A DNA stretch of 64,000 nt from Prosapia bicincta (Eukaryota > Arthropoda > Insecta > Hemiptera > Cercopidae), in NCBI GenBank assembly GCA_036971475.1, contig JBAIZL010000002.1:230805643-230869642 (forward strand), written 5' to 3'. Every line of letters starts with the position of its first letter. Positions within the stretch are counted from its first letter, which is position 1. The notes beneath the pieces were generated by a model. It was not told the DNA's origin. It did not search any database and was given only the letters and a program-made list of their open reading frames with translations. The position numbers were made by a program, and so were the translations under genes. Positions 62,411 to 64,000 of the stretch are shown piece after piece.

Positions 62411-63671
62411 GCCATTTTTACTCATTTTAAAAACTTTAGAAATAAGTTGCCTAAATTATTTTTAAAACTATGTTTAAAAAAATATTTATACATAATCAAT
62501 TTTTGAAAATAAAAGCTAAATATATGTAGTTTTTCAATCAGTGAAATAAAATTTTAATTATAAGGACTAAAAACCCAGTAGGCAAAGGTTTGTTGTTTGT
62601 TAGTTCTAAATATATTTTGAGCATGAATTACCCCATATTAGCTCATAACAAGTAGTTTTGGGTCTTCCTTCACTTTTTACAATATTGAAACGTACAATAT
62701 GTGCGAGAAGTGAGCAAATGTGGTAGTGTTTCCACTTTTCCTGTTGTGTAAAGTTGAACCTAGCATTTGTTGTAATCCACACTTCAGTATTGATTCATAT
62801 AGATTTTGGGTTTTGAAGGTTGTCATTGAGCTGTTCAAGGTTCCGTTAATTTAATAACTAACTGCTTCATGAATTTAAAGTGATGATTGGTGAGATTGGT
62901 TTTCCTGGTTGTCAATTGTTGAAAAAATTATATAAATATTACTACATCATGGAGTGCCCTACTTATATCATGGAATTACCTGTTGTCGGTAACCAAAATG
63001 AATCTTGGATTTCATGTCATTGCCGGTATCTGTAGGCCAAAATGGGTGCCTAATATTATGCTAATTTTGCAACCCATGAATCCGAATTACCTTCAAAACT
63101 TATGCTGTTAATAACTACCTAGTGCCATTTTATTTAACTCTCTAAGTTTAGAAAAAACTGTCTCTTACCTGAATTTAGGGACAAACTTGTTATCTTATTA
63201 CACACACTTGAAGGAGGGGAATTGGAAGTTAACGCCTACCAAAACTATTCTCACTCTAACTGAAGTTCTATTCTAATAATGAAGTTCTAACTCTAAACTC
63301 TCACTTCTTCACCAAGTGGATATGTGTTGGTGCTGCAGTCATTCTCATCTCCCTTTAGTGTTAGTGTGAATCATCTCAGGCTTTAGTTACTCTCAATACC
63401 GTAGTTAGATAAGGTAAATAATTTTTTAAATATGCAGTTTAAGGCCATATAATTTAAATTTTACTTAAATTTGTATTTAAACATACATTAAAGTGTAGAT
63501 TATTTCCCCTCCAGGGGAAGCCAAGGATTTCTGAAAGAATTTTTTGAGTTGCTCTGGCAAGTAAAAATTATATTTAGACTAGTGTTCAAACTTGGTCTAG
63601 GAATATCACATACAACAGTCGGTTATAGGCAGATATGATAAGTACGGACAGTAATGTTTCTGTGTTTGTAT
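62411..63671. other. Intron 4 sequence, no recognised element
   Basis: AT-rich, with a slightly GC-richer patch at 63190-63400. No domain, exon or transposon end was recognised. Confidence 0.5.
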
Positions 63672-63675
63672 TTAA

Positions 63676-64000
63676 CCCTCATGCACGTGCGCCTTTTTAT
63701 CTAACATAAGTAGGCGCGTTGTTGTATTTTATACAACATCTCGGTTTTCTACATTTTCCTTAACTTTCAATTGAGTTATTAAAAGTTTGGTCTTACCAAT
63801 GAAATAATTACTTGTGAGTTGACCCCAGCAATGTTTATCAGAGCAAAAAATAATGCAACTGGCCATCTTCTTGTCCTCCGGGCAACGCTATATGTAGCAC
63901 AAAGCTGGTCATTACTATCAACTCCACCTTTCATTCTGTTGTACTGCAATATAATTTCTGGCTTATTTGTTTGTTCGTCAACATCATCTGAGTCGTGCAT
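63676..64000 (-). mobile_element. Second piggyBac copy, cut by the window end
   Basis: TTAA (63672-63675) precedes CCCTCATGCACGTGCGCC, the same tip as the element at 42073. The next 320 bp follow that copy closely, including TTGTATTTTATACAACA. The window stops within two bases of the point where the first copy carries its hAT insertion, so it is unknown whether this one has it. Confidence 0.9.
63779..64000 (-). pseudogene. piggyBac transposase C-terminal part, partial
   Basis: The minus frame opens at the window edge with [20 protein letters not shown] and continues [33 protein letters not shown] and GVNSQVI. It differs from the copy at 42175-42396 by a few residues (for example NRMKGGVDSND for [11 protein letters not shown]). 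As there, the frame ends at a GTAAG-like site without the cysteine-rich tail, so the shortened 3' end is a trait of this subfamily and not a single accident. Confidence 0.83.

Overview
The window is AT-rich nuclear DNA from a multicellular animal. It has spliced exons, kilobase introns, dinucleotide microsatellites, several satellite families and many animal-type transposons. The mixture (Penelope-like elements with GIY-YIG nucleases, piggyBac, hAT, Tigger/pogo, mariner and non-LTR fragments) fits an invertebrate, most likely an arthropod, but nothing here fixes the species.

Region 1 to about 35.7 kb is gene-poor. It carries a defective Tigger-like transposon (111-1480) and then six tandem-repeat families: a 64-bp satellite (2501-7100), 73-bp repeats (11635-12110), an 85/171-bp satellite (13480-14995), 105-bp repeats (14996-15550), 60-bp repeats (17745-18445) and a 102-bp satellite (about 18966-25233, with remnants to 30512). 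The 102-bp array was invaded by a 5'-truncated non-LTR retrotransposon (25234-25961) and by a hAT element (26065-30304). That hAT element was itself split by a Penelope-like element (27647-29759). Target-site duplications support each step. A pure (CA)n run of 1,257 bp follows at 30717-31973.

From 35,698 to beyond the end lies the one host gene I recognise. It is the 5' half of a carnosine N-methyltransferase gene (CARNMT1, N2227 family) on the + strand, with four exons whose splice sites and phases agree (35698-35828, 48452-48653, 57440-57603, 58601-58741). The SAM-binding motif is in exon 4. The remaining exons are not visible and must lie beyond 64,000.

The introns of this gene are full of mobile DNA. 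Intron 1 holds a 2.1-kb tandem duplication containing foldback elements, a piggyBac element (42073-45580) broken by a hAT element (42406-44931), and a decayed pogo/Tigger transposase. Intron 2 holds a second Tigger copy, a 368-bp palindrome, two Penelope-like elements arranged 5'-to-5' as a 2.15-kb inverted repeat (50472-54866), and two mariner relics. Intron 4 holds a pogo-like element, a hAT-like element and the start of a second piggyBac copy.

The most interesting signal is a set of hammerhead-ribozyme-like motifs. Two are part of the Penelope-like element at 27647-29759, one lies beside the inverted pair, and a very clean one sits alone inside a small element with perfect 32-bp inverted repeats (10985-11194). 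Most open reading frames in the window are microsatellite or satellite artefacts and are not annotated as genes.
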